The notes under the pieces: model-generated
Seen by the model: the letters and a program-made list of their open reading frames with translations, nothing else
What the model was told of the DNA's origin: nothing
Databases searched by the model: none
Position numbers and translations under genes: made by a program
Assembly: GCF_015493435.1 (NCBI RefSeq)
Contig: NZ_WGDD01000002.1
Coordinates: 28,577 to 92,576, forward strand
DNA: 64,000 nt
Direction of reading: 5' to 3'
Origin: Sulfurovum sp.
GTDB taxonomy: Bacteria; Campylobacterota; Campylobacteria; Campylobacterales; Sulfurovaceae
Shown: one piece after another, positions 1 to 8,469 of the stretch
Layout: every line of letters begins with the position of its first letter
Numbering within the stretch: position 1 is the first letter of the stretch

Positions 1-16
1 TAGGGAGGGAAAGATC

Positions 17-679
17 ATGAAACATAGAAATAAATTTTTAATCAAATTCGCGGTCGTGGCTGCAGCCATAGGTATTTTTTCTCCTTCGGTCAGTATCAGA
101 CCCGATATGCAGACAGACCATAACGGCTACAGTACATTCCCTGTTTCTCTAGATGTCACACTCTTCAGTATGGCTGAGGCAAGACGAGGCGGCGGGCGTG
201 GCGGTGCGCGCAGAGCTGGCGGCGGTGTAAGGAGAAGTGCAGCCCACAGGGGAGGAGGCACGAGAAGAAGTACGGCCAAACGGGCCGGAAACCGTGTACA
301 GGCACGCAACAGACCAGCCAATCGAGCCAAGATGAAGCACAAGAACATCCACAGGAATAAAAACATTAACAGAAATGTCAATAGAAACGTGAATCGCAAT
401 GTAAACCGTAATGTGAATGTCAATCACCGTTATTACGGAGGCGGAGGTCATTATCATGGGCATCATCATGGCCATTACGGTTACTACCGCGGCGCACCGA
501 TACTCGCCTTTGCGACCGGTATGGCCATCGGTTCCGTTATTGCCGCTTCTACGATGCCTTCCACCTGTACGAATGTATCGGTAGGCGGTGTCACTTACAG
601 AAGATGCGGCAGTTCATACTATCAGCCGTTCTATGAGGGCGATACACTGGTATACAGGGTTGTTCCTTCTCCCTATTGA
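17..679 (+). CDS. Secreted low-complexity Arg/Gly-, Asn- and His-rich protein
   Basis: I do not recognise a named family. The start ATG follows a GGAGGGAAA ribosome site. Residues 1-26 form a basic-then-hydrophobic export signal. Residues about 55-100 are rich in Arg, Gly and Ala; about 112-137 are tandem NVNR units coded by a 12-base repeat; about 139-160 are Gly/His/Tyr-rich. A hydrophobic stretch follows near 160-180, then two Cys residues about 13 apart in a tyrosine-rich tail. The composition suggests an envelope protein that could bind metal or polyanions, but that is inference. It sits alone, convergent with the lipid kinase downstream. Confidence 0.75.
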   Translation: MKHRNKFLIKFAVVAAAIGIFSPSVSIRPDMQTDHNGYSTFPVSLDVTLFSMAEARRGGGRGGARRAGGGVRRSAAHRGGGTRRSTAKRAGNRVQARNRPANRAKMKHKNIHRNKNINRNVNRNVNRNVNRNVNVNHRYYGGGGHYHGHHHGHYGYYRGAPILAFATGMAIGSVIAASTMPSTCTNVSVGGVTYRRCGSSYYQPFYEGDTLVYRVVPSPY

Positions 680-794
680 GCACCCGCAGAGGAAGCAGAC
701 TACTTTCCTTTGCTCCCTTTAGCCTGTTGCGGCGGACCTTTCACAAAAGACTTCAGCAGCAGGTTCCATCCTGTTTTCATTTCCTTTTCCTGCT

Positions 795-1688
795 TCACAT
801 CAGGCAAGGCGCATCTTTGGGTATGACAAGGTCAATAGCCCCCGGCATGACTTCAAAACATATGGTACTCGAATGGTAGGGTTCACCATCCAGATTGACC
901 GGTATTTCATCGTGGGCATGGCATTCCAGCCACGGCACCTGAAGGTACTTGATAAATTGGCCGTTCGCAGAAGGATTCTGTATTTCCCAGAGTACTTTCG
1001 GTATATCGACCAGTTTAAACTGTATGATACTGACAATATCGAGCAAGCCGTCATTGATCATGGCACGGGGAGCAAGTACCTGTCCTCCGCCGGCCTGTCT
1101 GCCATTCGCTATTGCCCCGGCAATGATCCCGTGAAGATCCAATTCATGCTGCGGCGTCACGATCTTGCTCTTATAGGGAGCGAAATCGAGTGCTTTAAGG
1201 ACACCTGTCAGTGTATAGGCCCCTCCCCCCAGAAAATTTTTCAACTCAACAGGGGTTTGGGCAGTTACCTGTGCACCGAAACCCACTGTTGCCATATTGA
1301 CAAAATGTCTTTCATTGGCTTTGACGATATCGATCGCAGCAATATTTCCATGTACCGCAAAATGCAAAGCTTCCAGGCACTCCAAAGGAATCGTACAGGC
1401 CCTGGCAAAATCATTCGCTGTCCCCAGTGGCATAAGGGCCAATACGGGACGCTCCGCTCTCGGCAGCTGTGCCAAAGCATTCACCGCTTCATTCACCGAA
1501 CCGTCACCACCGCCGATGATAAAACGTTCCACACCATTCGCAAGGGCTTCATCGAGAAAACGCACCACATCACCATACTCATAGGTCACACGTATCTGCA
1601 CATCTTCCGTTTTGCGAAACGCTGCTATAGCTGACCGTACTTCCGGCAACTGTGCTTTTTTCCCGTTTAAAACAATTGTTATTTTCAT
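795..1688 (-). CDS. YegS/BmrU-type lipid kinase (diacylglycerol kinase catalytic domain)
   Basis: The 297-residue protein has the diacylglycerol-kinase fold signatures: the nucleotide-binding GGDGSVNEAVNAL near residue 60 and LGTANDFAR near residue 88, then the C-terminal beta-rich half with IAGAIANGRQAGGG and LDGEPY. Family members phosphorylate diacylglycerol, phosphatidylglycerol or sphingoid bases at the inner face of the membrane; the substrate cannot be told from sequence. Length is normal for YegS proteins. It is monocistronic, with 115 bases to the secreted protein gene and 302 bases to nrdA. Confidence 0.88.
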   Translation of the reverse strand: MKITIVLNGKKAQLPEVRSAIAAFRKTEDVQIRVTYEYGDVVRFLDEALANGVERFIIGGGDGSVNEAVNALAQLPRAERPVLALMPLGTANDFARACTIPLECLEALHFAVHGNIAAIDIVKANERHFVNMATVGFGAQVTAQTPVELKNFLGGGAYTLTGVLKALDFAPYKSKIVTPQHELDLHGIIAGAIANGRQAGGGQVLAPRAMINDGLLDIVSIIQFKLVDIPKVLWEIQNPSANGQFIKYLQVPWLECHAHDEIPVNLDGEPYHSSTICFEVMPGAIDLVIPKDAPCLM

Positions 1689-1990
1689 ACTTCTCTTACA
1701 TTTTCTTCAATTCAATATTTCGTATCTTCTACCGCTCAGAGCATTTTCAACAAGTTTGATTATATCACAAAAGAAGAAAAAGCGTTCAGCAAAGCACTAA
1801 AAAAATAGCGGCAAAATAAGCCTCTTTTTTATTTTTTTAATACCAGAGGTCAAAAAAGGGTTTAAAATGCGTTATTTTGTGAGTTAGATGGGTTCTTTTG
1901 GATTTTAGAAGATTTTCATTGGTTTATATATTCCGCAAGGTACTGTCCACTGACAGCACCCTGCAATTTTCAGGAATGCCTAAAACAAGA
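1689..1990. other. Intergenic stretch between nrdA and the lipid kinase
   Basis: No open reading frame with a ribosome site is visible in these 302 bases. The right part carries a 9-bp stem at 1939-1960 just downstream of nrdA (listed separately). The rest is AT-rich and would hold the promoter of the minus-strand lipid kinase near 1700-1800. I see no further structure. Confidence 0.6.
1939..1960 (-). terminator. Hairpin downstream of nrdA, copy 1 of a repeated element
   Basis: On the minus strand GGTGCTGTC and GACAGTACC form a 9-bp stem with one G-U pair around an AGTG loop, about 30 bases after the nrdA stop. There is no T-run, so an intrinsic terminator role is uncertain. A near copy in the same orientation lies at 4664-4686, on the other side of nrdA; both end in CACCCTGC on the plus strand. 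Confidence 0.5.
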
Positions 1991-4360
1991 CTATTGGCAC
2001 CCTACACATTCCTGGCTTCGGTCTTCCACATCATTGGAACTTTCCGGTGACTGTGATCTCAGGTAATAGGTGGACTTCAGGCCGAACTTCCATGCGTTCA
2101 TGTAAATTTCATTGAGGTATTTGCCGCTGGCCTTGTCGAGCGTAATGAAAATGTTCAGGCTCTGTCCCTGATCGATCCATTTCTGCCTGATCGCTCCGGC
2201 TTTGATGAGGACGTTCTGGTCAAGATCGTAGCTTGGCGTGTAGTACTGCCAGGTATCTGCAGAGAGGTTCGGTGCCACAACCGGAATAAGGCCGGAAAGG
2301 TTCTCTTCGAACCACTTTCTTTTGTAGACCGGCTCGATCGCCTGTGTGGTACCCGTCAGAATGGAAATGGACGAGGTAGGTGCCACTGCCATGAGATAGC
2401 CGTTTCGCATACCGTCTGTTTTGACCTTCTCTTTCAGTACTGCCCAGTCGTGGCTGTAACCGAAGAGACCGCCTCTGTCAACGAGTTTACAGGCATTCTC
2501 GTTCGCTTTGTCAATAGGGAAAATACCCTTGGACCAGTCCGAACCGTCAAAAGTAGGGTACTTCCCTTTTTCAAGCGCAAGATTGCTGGATGACTCGATC
2601 GCATAGTAGGAGACTGATTCCATCACTTCATCGATCTTTGTGAAATGTTCATAGCTTCCCCATTCGATCTGGTTCTCTGCGAGCATTTGTGCTTCACCCA
2701 TCACACCCAGACCGATCGATCTGGATTTTTCATTGGTCCTTTTTACTTTGGCCAGTGGGTAGAAATTCAGGTCGATAACATTGTCAAGCATACGTACGGC
2801 TGTCGGTACCACGCGTGCAATATCTTCTGAGGTATGTATCTTGGAGAGGTTGATGGAGGCGAGGTTGCATACCGCTGTATCTCCGTCTATCTTCTCTTTG
2901 TCAACGATCCAGATCTGCTTGCCCCCCAGACTGTCAAGTGCGGTAACTTTCTTGGCCGGCTTGGTGGTACCGTTGTCAACTGTCAACATTTCGTTCTCTT
3001 CATAGGATGCTATGCTTCCGTCGGTGAAGGTGAAACGTGTCTTGTATCGGTTGGGTGCCGTGTTCTGGAATATCTCTGTACAGAGGTTGGAAGACCTGAT
3101 GATCCCCACATGCTTGTTCGGGTTGGCTTTGTTGGCGGCATCTTTGAAGGTAAGGAAAGGGTTCCCTGTCTCAAAGTAGGACCTGAGGATCTCTTTCCAG
3201 AGCCCTTTGGCAGAGATGACTTCCCGGGTAATGTCATCATCGGAATGTTCAAGCTCCACATATCTTTTTTCAAACGCTTCTCCGTAAAGTTCCGTCAACT
3301 CTGTTACTTCAAACGGATCAAAAAGCGTCCATGTCGTATCTTCTTCTACCCGTTTCATAAAAAGGTCGTTCAGCCAGAGTGCAGGGAAAAGGTCGTGCGC
3401 TCTTCTCCGCTCTTCTCCGGAGTTCTTTTTGAGGTCGAGAAAATCTCTTACATCCACATGCCAAGGTTCAAGATAAACGGCAATAGCGCCTTTACGTGTT
3501 CCCAGCTGATCTACTGCGATGGCAACATCATTGGCGATTTTGAGGAAAGGTACGATACCGCCTGCGGCATGTTTGTGCCCGTCGATGTAGGAGCCCATCC
3601 CCCGAACCAGTGACCAGTCCCAGCCGATACCGCCGCCAAATTTGGAAAGCAGTGCCATCTCTTTGTACCCGTCGAAAATACCCTCAATGTTGTCAGGGGT
3701 CGAACCGATGTAGCATGAGCTGAGCTGGTGCCTCGGCGTTCTTGCATTGGAGAGTGTCGGTGTTGCGGCCATCACTTCAAATTTGCTCAGGATGTCGTAA
3801 AATTTCTTTGCCCAGGTCTGGCAGTCGAATTCGTTCTGTGCAAGGAACATGGCCACACCCATGAAAAGCTGCTGCGGCAGTTCAATGGGTACACCGTTCC
3901 TGTTTTTGAGCAGATAACGGTCATACAGTGTACGAAGCCCCAGATAGTTGAACTGCAGGTCTCGTTCGGGCTTGATGTAGTCATTGAGCTCATCGAGGTC
4001 ATACTTGTCTTTGAGACCAAGCACAATACGCCCTTCTTTCTCACCGCGTTCAAAGTATTCGCGCAAATGGTTGTATCCTGTAAAGCCTGTTGCCTTGTGG
4101 TAAATATCATACAGGAAAAGTCTTGCAGCGACAAAGGTCCAGTTGGGTCTGTCAATATCGATCTTGTCAACCGCTGTCTTGATGAGGGTTGTCTGTATCT
4201 CCTCGGAAGTGATCATGTCGCGAAACTGCAGTTTGGCATCGACTTCCAGTTCGCTTTGACTTACACCTTCAAGCCCTTCAACCGCTGCTGCTGTATATTT
4301 CTGGATCTTGGATACGTCCAGTGTCTCTACTCTTCCGTTACGCTTTTGAACTCTGATCAT
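1991..4360 (-). CDS. nrdA: Ribonucleoside-diphosphate reductase, alpha subunit (class Ia)
   Basis: Makes dNTP precursors by reducing ribonucleoside diphosphates with the beta subunit NrdB, which is not in this window. The chosen start, MIRVQKRNG, follows GGGGAG at a 5-base gap; an ATG 21 bases upstream (4381) has no good ribosome site. The N-terminus is an ATP-cone regulatory domain (about 1-95). Catalytic signatures are visible: LSSCYIGS (first active-site Cys), NLCTEIF, CNLASINLS (second Cys) and PTSSISILTGTTQ. The tail ends in ECVGCQ, the redox CxxC that passes electrons. The length of 789 residues is normal. It lies downstream of purB across a 341-base structured spacer. Confidence 0.96.
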   Translation of the reverse strand: MIRVQKRNGRVETLDVSKIQKYTAAAVEGLEGVSQSELEVDAKLQFRDMITSEEIQTTLIKTAVDKIDIDRPNWTFVAARLFLYDIYHKATGFTGYNHLREYFERGEKEGRIVLGLKDKYDLDELNDYIKPERDLQFNYLGLRTLYDRYLLKNRNGVPIELPQQLFMGVAMFLAQNEFDCQTWAKKFYDILSKFEVMAATPTLSNARTPRHQLSSCYIGSTPDNIEGIFDGYKEMALLSKFGGGIGWDWSLVRGMGSYIDGHKHAAGGIVPFLKIANDVAIAVDQLGTRKGAIAVYLEPWHVDVRDFLDLKKNSGEERRRAHDLFPALWLNDLFMKRVEEDTTWTLFDPFEVTELTELYGEAFEKRYVELEHSDDDITREVISAKGLWKEILRSYFETGNPFLTFKDAANKANPNKHVGIIRSSNLCTEIFQNTAPNRYKTRFTFTDGSIASYEENEMLTVDNGTTKPAKKVTALDSLGGKQIWIVDKEKIDGDTAVCNLASINLSKIHTSEDIARVVPTAVRMLDNVIDLNFYPLAKVKRTNEKSRSIGLGVMGEAQMLAENQIEWGSYEHFTKIDEVMESVSYYAIESSSNLALEKGKYPTFDGSDWSKGIFPIDKANENACKLVDRGGLFGYSHDWAVLKEKVKTDGMRNGYLMAVAPTSSISILTGTTQAIEPVYKRKWFEENLSGLIPVVAPNLSADTWQYYTPSYDLDQNVLIKAGAIRQKWIDQGQSLNIFITLDKASGKYLNEIYMNAWKFGLKSTYYLRSQSPESSNDVEDRSQECVGCQ

Positions 4361-4554
4361 CTGTTCTCCCCGGTTCTTCATAAAAATACGCTCATTTTGG
4401 AGCGAAAAACATGAAATGATTTTACAGAAAATATACTTGCAGATTTGTTAATTTGTGTATCATTTTTAGGCAATATTTTTATAAGAAAATGTGATGCTTT
4501 CGGAAAGCTTGTCTGAGTGGGCACTTGTGAAAATATAAGAAAATTTATTGTTGA

Positions 4555-4700
4555 AATATTAGCGGCTGAAAGGTGGGTTTTCCTGTAGTTTCAGTCTGGG
4601 CAGACAGTGTCGCGCGGGGTGCTGTGCCTTCACGGCACCTCATAGGCAAACTGTAAACCGATTGGTGCTGTCGGGAGACAGTCACCCTGCGCAAAGAGGC
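4555..4700 (-). ncRNA. Candidate structured small RNA (6S-like rod possible)
   Basis: A GC-rich island in AT-rich surroundings directly after the purB stop. On the minus strand GCGC-A-GGGTG-A-CTGT (4692-4678) can pair with ACAG-CACCC-C-GCGC (4625-4612), a 13-bp long-range stem with one mismatch and one bulge. Inside it GCACC/GGTGC extends the rod. A competing local hairpin uses the same bases (4664-4686: GGTGCTGTC, GGGA loop, GACAG-T-CACC). A long rod with internal bulges resembles 6S RNA, but I cannot run a covariance model. It could also be a leader of nrdA with alternative folds. Strand follows gene orientation and is not proven. Confidence 0.4.
4664..4686 (+). repeat. Hairpin element copy 2 (related to 1939-1960)
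   Basis: GGTGCTGTC and GACAG-T-CACC form a 9-bp stem with a one-base bulge around GGGA, followed by CTGC. The element at 1939-1960 shares the GGTRCTGTC / GACAG(T)CACCCTGC layout in the same orientation, so nrdA is bracketed by two copies. Confidence 0.5.
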
Positions 4701-4701
4701 A

Positions 4702-6033
4702 TTATTGGTTGAATACTCTGTCAAAGATCCTGTCAACGTTTTTGGTGTAATAGTCATAGTTGAAACACTCTCTGATCTGTTCCTCGCTGAGCGACTTTCT
4801 CAACTCATCGTCCGCAAGCAGATACTGAAGATAGAGGGACTCCCCTTTTTCATTGACAGTCGGTTTGCCCTGCTGGATCTCTTCCCATACTTTCATCGCG
4901 TTGCGCTGAACGATCCGGTAGGCATCTTCACGGCTTACACCGGCTTTAGGCAGTTCGAGCAGTACACGCTGGGAGAAAACAAGCCCCCCTGTAAGGTTTA
5001 GATTTCTCATCATATTTTCAGGCATCACATTCATGTTGGCAATAACTCCGTTCATACGGTGAAGCATGAAATCTGATGTAATGAACGAATCAGGCAACCA
5101 GAAACGCTCTGTGGACGAATGGGAAATATCTCTTTCATGCCAGAGTGCGACATTTTCCATCGCAGGGGTAACATAAGCTCTGATGATACGTGCAAGTCCG
5201 GTGATATTCTCTGTGAGGATCGGGTTTCTTTTGTGCGGCATGGCAGAAGAGCCTTTCTGTCCTTTGGCAAAGAACTCTTCTACTTCATAAACTTCTGTAC
5301 GCTGCCAGTGTCGTACCTGTACCGCGAACTTTTCTATGGAAGACGCAAGCAGTGCCAGGGCAGAGGCCAGTCTTGCATAACGGTCTCTCTGGATCACCTG
5401 GTTGGAAACCGGCGCCGGCTTGAGCCCAAGCTCTTCCATAGCATACTCTTCAAGCTCAAGAGGTGCATGTGCGAAGTTCCCCATAGCGCCGGAGATCTGC
5501 CCCACGCTGATCACGTCCATGGTCTGTTCAAGATTTTCAAGATGCCGTCTCATTTCATCATACCAGACAGCGAGCACAAGACCGAGCGTAATGGGCTCTC
5601 CGTGGATACCGTGGCTTCTTCCTACCATCAGTGTCATTTTGTGTTCTATCGCCCGCTTCTTGATGGATTCCATTATCATCCTAACATCTTCTATGATAAT
5701 GTTGAGAGAACGTACCATTTGCAGTGCTACCGCCGTATCAACCGTGTCGGAAGAAGTCATTCCGTAGTGGAACCATCTGCTTTCTTCTCCCAGTGTTTCA
5801 GAGACTGATGTTGTAAAGGCGATCAGGTCATGTCTTGTAACCGCTTCTATCTCATCGATACGCTCTACCGAGAACCCTGCATTGTCCACGATCTTTTTTG
5901 CATCGTCATCGGGGATCAGTCCTATTTTGTTCCAGGCTTTGACGACGGCAAGCTCCACATCCAGCCATGCCTGATACTTAGCCTGCATTGTCCAATTGTC
6001 TGCCATCTCTTTACGCGAATATCTTTCTACCAT
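4702..6033 (-). CDS. purB: Adenylosuccinate lyase
   Basis: Cleaves adenylosuccinate to AMP and fumarate, and SAICAR to AICAR, in purine synthesis. The 443-residue protein carries the fumarase/aspartase-superfamily signature GSSAMPHKRNP near residue 260, plus the conserved VGRSHGIHGEPITLG and TSSDTVDTA blocks of the active site. The N-terminus MVERYSRKEM is typical for the family. It is divergent from the RluA-type gene and precedes nrdA; purM lies elsewhere in the window. Confidence 0.96.
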   Translation of the reverse strand: MVERYSRKEMADNWTMQAKYQAWLDVELAVVKAWNKIGLIPDDDAKKIVDNAGFSVERIDEIEAVTRHDLIAFTTSVSETLGEESRWFHYGMTSSDTVDTAVALQMVRSLNIIIEDVRMIMESIKKRAIEHKMTLMVGRSHGIHGEPITLGLVLAVWYDEMRRHLENLEQTMDVISVGQISGAMGNFAHAPLELEEYAMEELGLKPAPVSNQVIQRDRYARLASALALLASSIEKFAVQVRHWQRTEVYEVEEFFAKGQKGSSAMPHKRNPILTENITGLARIIRAYVTPAMENVALWHERDISHSSTERFWLPDSFITSDFMLHRMNGVIANMNVMPENMMRNLNLTGGLVFSQRVLLELPKAGVSREDAYRIVQRNAMKVWEEIQQGKPTVNEKGESLYLQYLLADDELRKSLSEEQIRECFNYDYYTKNVDRIFDRVFNQ

Positions 6034-6056
6034 ACCATACCTTTGTAACTGAAAAA

Positions 6057-6078
6057 TTTTGGTATTATTCTACCAAAA
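6057..6078. promoter_or_regulatory. Palindrome in the purB / RluA divergent promoter region
   Basis: TTTTGGTA and TACCAAAA form a perfect 8-bp inverted repeat around TTATTC, 24 bases upstream of purB and 49 bases upstream of the pseudouridine synthase. The position between divergent starts suggests an operator rather than a terminator. The regulator is unknown; no PurR-type box is recognisable. Confidence 0.45.
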
Positions 6079-6126
6079 TAGCTGTTAATCGGTAATGAAA
6101 AAACGGTCAGCCATAGAGGAGCATTC

Positions 6127-7116
6127 TTGCCTTTTGTCAAAGAAAAATTCACTGTTTCGGAAAAGATACCCGCGTTTCTTTTCATTATGCGTACCTTCGG
6201 GTTTACCCAGGCACAGGCACAGCGTCTTGTCGGTAAAGGACGCCTGCTTATCGCGGGCGTATCCATTTACAACTCAGGAACAAAACTCGAACCTGGAGAA
6301 GTAGAAATCGTCTATTTCAAGGCAGCTTCACGGGGAGAGAAACCGCTCTTTGCCAACAAGGACTTTATGGTTTTTGAAAAGCCCTCCGGTGTGCTTGTCC
6401 ACCCGAACACTATGTCTACCCCCTATTCCATGCTTGACGAAATACGCCACATCGGCGGGGACAATGCCAATGCGGTTCACCGCATCGATATGGAAACTTC
6501 AGGTCTGCTGCTTGCAAGCAAACACAAGCAATCGGAGCACTATCTCAAAAACGCATTTGAAATTAAAAAGATCAGAAAAAGCTACCTTGCCTGGGCAGAC
6601 GGGGAACTCACAGCACCTTTCTCTGTGGCACTGCCCGTTAAAACAAACCATGACTACTCCGAATGCAAACACAAAGTCTTTCTTCATGAAGACGGCAAAT
6701 ATGCCCATACGGACTTCATACCGATCCACTACGATAAAACACTTGATACCACACTGGTGGCCTGTTATCCTTTGACAGGACGTACCCATCAGATACGGGT
6801 CCATTTGTTTCACGTGAAACATCCTATTTTAGGAGACCCGCTTTACGGTACGACCTTTGAAACAGCCAATGCTTATCTCGAAGACACATTGACACAGGAA
6901 GAGCGGTTTGTACATACCGGGGCACAAAGGCTTATGCTTCATGCACAGACACTGACTTTTCCCTATGGAGCAAAATATCAGATAGAAAGCAAAGTGAATT
7001 TTGGGGAGATGAAAGCGTTGATATGTCCGCAGGCGGAACGTCTGTTCAATACCGGCAATATACAGAAACAGCCTCCAGGGGCTGCCCAAATATTACCGCA
7101 TGAGATGGATCACTGA
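6127..7116 (+). CDS. RluA-family RNA pseudouridine synthase
   Basis: Converts specific uridines in rRNA or tRNA to pseudouridine. The start is TTG at 6127, supported by GAGGAG five bases upstream. An S4-like RNA-binding region occupies about residues 15-60 (TFGFTQAQAQRLVGKGRLLI). The catalytic domain has HRIDMETSGLLLA near residue 120, with the catalytic Asp, and LTGRTHQIRVH near 218. The substrate is not predictable. A perfect parS site lies inside the gene at 6806-6821, where it encodes LFHVKH just after the conserved HQIRVH block. The next gene is convergent. Confidence 0.9.
   Translation: MPFVKEKFTVSEKIPAFLFIMRTFGFTQAQAQRLVGKGRLLIAGVSIYNSGTKLEPGEVEIVYFKAASRGEKPLFANKDFMVFEKPSGVLVHPNTMSTPYSMLDEIRHIGGDNANAVHRIDMETSGLLLASKHKQSEHYLKNAFEIKKIRKSYLAWADGELTAPFSVALPVKTNHDYSECKHKVFLHEDGKYAHTDFIPIHYDKTLDTTLVACYPLTGRTHQIRVHLFHVKHPILGDPLYGTTFETANAYLEDTLTQEERFVHTGAQRLMLHAQTLTFPYGAKYQIESKVNFGEMKALICPQAERLFNTGNIQKQPPGAAQILPHEMDH
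6806..6821. other. parS site 1 (ParB-binding centromere)
   Basis: TGTTTCACGTGAAACA is a perfect 16-bp palindrome identical to the broadly conserved bacterial parS consensus. It lies within the pseudouridine synthase gene. parS nucleates ParB spreading for chromosome segregation. Confidence 0.88.
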
Positions 7117-7145
7117 GTCTATTGTTTTACACACTTCTCATTGTG

Positions 7146-7161
7146 TGTTTCACGTGAAACA
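7146..7161. other. parS site 2 (ParB-binding centromere)
   Basis: A second perfect TGTTTCACGTGAAACA, in the intergenic gap after the pseudouridine synthase, 340 bases from site 1. Confidence 0.9.
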
Positions 7162-7168
7162 ATTTCTG

Positions 7169-7261
7169 CTATTCCCGGTTGGCTTCATAAATAAACCAGC
7201 CGCCGCCGACACCCACAACCAAAACAATAAAAACCACCAAACCTATTTGTACATCAGGCAT
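7169..7261 (-). CDS. Small single-span membrane protein, 30 residues
   Basis: The ATG follows the rlmN stop TAG with no gap and has GGAG in the end of rlmN, 8 bases upstream, so translation is probably coupled. The product starts MPDVQIGLV, runs through one hydrophobic helix (about residues 5-26, Val/Gly-rich, ending GGGWFIY) and ends EANRE. I recall small hydrophobic ORFs beside rlmN in Campylobacter, which would support it as real. The function is unknown. The gene is below normal length cut-offs. Confidence 0.6.
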   Translation of the reverse strand: MPDVQIGLVVFIVLVVGVGGGWFIYEANRE

Positions 7262-8332
7262 CTATATTTCTCCTTCAAGTTCTTGTTCCCGCAATTGTCC
7301 GCAGGCTGCCGAAATGTCAAGTCCTTTGGATTCACGGATGGTGCAATGTAGTCCTCTTTTGGTTAAATACTCCTGAAATGCTTTCATGTCGTCTTCTGTC
7401 GGACGTTTAAATTCCGTACCTCCGTACGGATTGAAATAGATCAGGTTGACTTTCGCTTTGATACCATCCAGCAAAGACAGCAGTTTCTTTGCTGCCGAAA
7501 TATCGTCATTGACATCCTTGATGACAAGGTACTCGAACATCACCCGCTTCCTGTCGTTGACAGGGAAGTTTTTGACCGCGGTGATAATCGACTCTATATT
7601 GTATGCTTTGTTAATAGGCATGAGCTGTTGTCGCAGTTCATCATCAACAGCATGCAGTGAAATGGCAAGGTTGACCCCCAGTTCCATTTTTCCCAGCTTT
7701 TCTATTTTCGAACTTAAGCCGGAAGTGGAAATGGTCTGCCGGTGCGGAGCGATGGCCATACCTTCTTCTTCCGCAAATATTTTGACAGACCTGGCAACAG
7801 CTTCAAGGTTGTCAAGCGGCTCGCCCATACCCATGAAAACAATGTTGACACGCCGGTTGGCGGCAATATCATTATCTTTTTTGATCATGCGCAGCTGTTC
7901 GACGATCTCTCCTGCCGTCAGATTTCGCATAAACCCGCCCTTTGCGGTCAAACAGAAGGCGCACCCTACCTTGCACCCTACCTGGGAGGAGATACACACT
8001 GTATAGCGCTCCTGGTGCTTTACAGAGCCATCTTCATGATACTCTCTGTTCCTCATCAACAACAGAACAGCTTCAACGGTATGTCCGTCATGCAGCTCGA
8101 AGAGGTATTTGCGGCTTCCGTCCATGCTGTCCTGAACCGTGACCGTTTTGAGCGGTGCAAGTGTATAGGCCGCATCAAGCTCTTCCCGCATTGCTTTGGG
8201 GAGGTTCTTCATCTCTTCAAAAGAAACAGCATATTTGTGGTAGATCCAGTCATAGATCTGTTTGGCACGAAACGCCGGTTTGATCTTTGCTGCCAATTCT
8301 TCTTTCGTAAGGTCCTGTATGATTTGTTTCAT
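7262..8332 (-). CDS. rlmN: Dual-specificity 23S rRNA A2503 / tRNA A37 methyltransferase RlmN
   Basis: Radical-SAM enzyme that methylates C2 of A2503 in 23S rRNA and A37 in some tRNAs. The 356-residue form starting [13 protein letters not shown] is preferred; an ATG 75 bases upstream adds unconserved residues. The [4Fe-4S] motif is CKVGCAFC near residue 115, the glycine-rich GMGEPLDN follows, and the C-terminal [10 protein letters not shown] carries the second catalytic Cys. The nucleoside phosphorylase gene ends 137 bases upstream on the same strand. Confidence 0.96.
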   Translation of the reverse strand: MKQIIQDLTKEELAAKIKPAFRAKQIYDWIYHKYAVSFEEMKNLPKAMREELDAAYTLAPLKTVTVQDSMDGSRKYLFELHDGHTVEAVLLLMRNREYHEDGSVKHQERYTVCISSQVGCKVGCAFCLTAKGGFMRNLTAGEIVEQLRMIKKDNDIAANRRVNIVFMGMGEPLDNLEAVARSVKIFAEEEGMAIAPHRQTISTSGLSSKIEKLGKMELGVNLAISLHAVDDELRQQLMPINKAYNIESIITAVKNFPVNDRKRVMFEYLVIKDVNDDISAAKKLLSLLDGIKAKVNLIYFNPYGGTEFKRPTEDDMKAFQEYLTKRGLHCTIRESKGLDISAACGQLREQELEGEI

Positions 8333-8381
8333 TATCGTTTCTTTTCTTATATATTTGGTCCGGGCTTGTCTATCCGGGTTG

Positions 8382-8408
8382 AATGGGTACCCACAAAGAG
8401 TACCCATT
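8382..8408. repeat. Inverted repeat upstream of rlmN
   Basis: AATGGGTAC and GTACCCATT form a perfect 9-bp inverted repeat with a 9-base spacer, between the phosphorylase stop (8470) and the rlmN start (8332). It could end the upstream transcript or act as a leader hairpin of rlmN. There is no T-run. Confidence 0.4.
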
Positions 8409-8469
8409 GTTTTGTTGCCGTAAGGAATAGGTGCTGCGGTACACAGGGAAAATGTCTGTGCTTCTTTTT

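Larger units (their letters stand above)
4361..4701. other. Non-coding spacer between purB and nrdA
   Basis: This 341-base gap has no credible gene. The purB-proximal half (4555-4700) is GC-rich and highly structured; it is listed separately as an RNA candidate. The nrdA-proximal half is AT-rich and probably holds the nrdA promoter and leader. I looked for cobalamin-riboswitch and NrdR-box signatures and did not find them. Confidence 0.6.

Noticed and set aside
376..423. Tandem 12-base repeat as a minisatellite or CRISPR
   Set aside because: It is in frame and codes NVNR units of the secreted protein.
873..1634. Plus-strand reading frame of 253 codons opposite the lipid kinase
   Set aside because: Shadow of the YegS-type gene; composition is not protein-like.
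2834..3613. Plus-strand reading frame of 259 codons opposite nrdA
   Set aside because: Lies fully inside nrdA on the other strand, with no family likeness or ribosome site.
4361..4701. Cobalamin riboswitch or NrdR boxes before nrdA
   Set aside because: None of the B12-box text or paired NrdR palindromes is present; the structure found does not match them.
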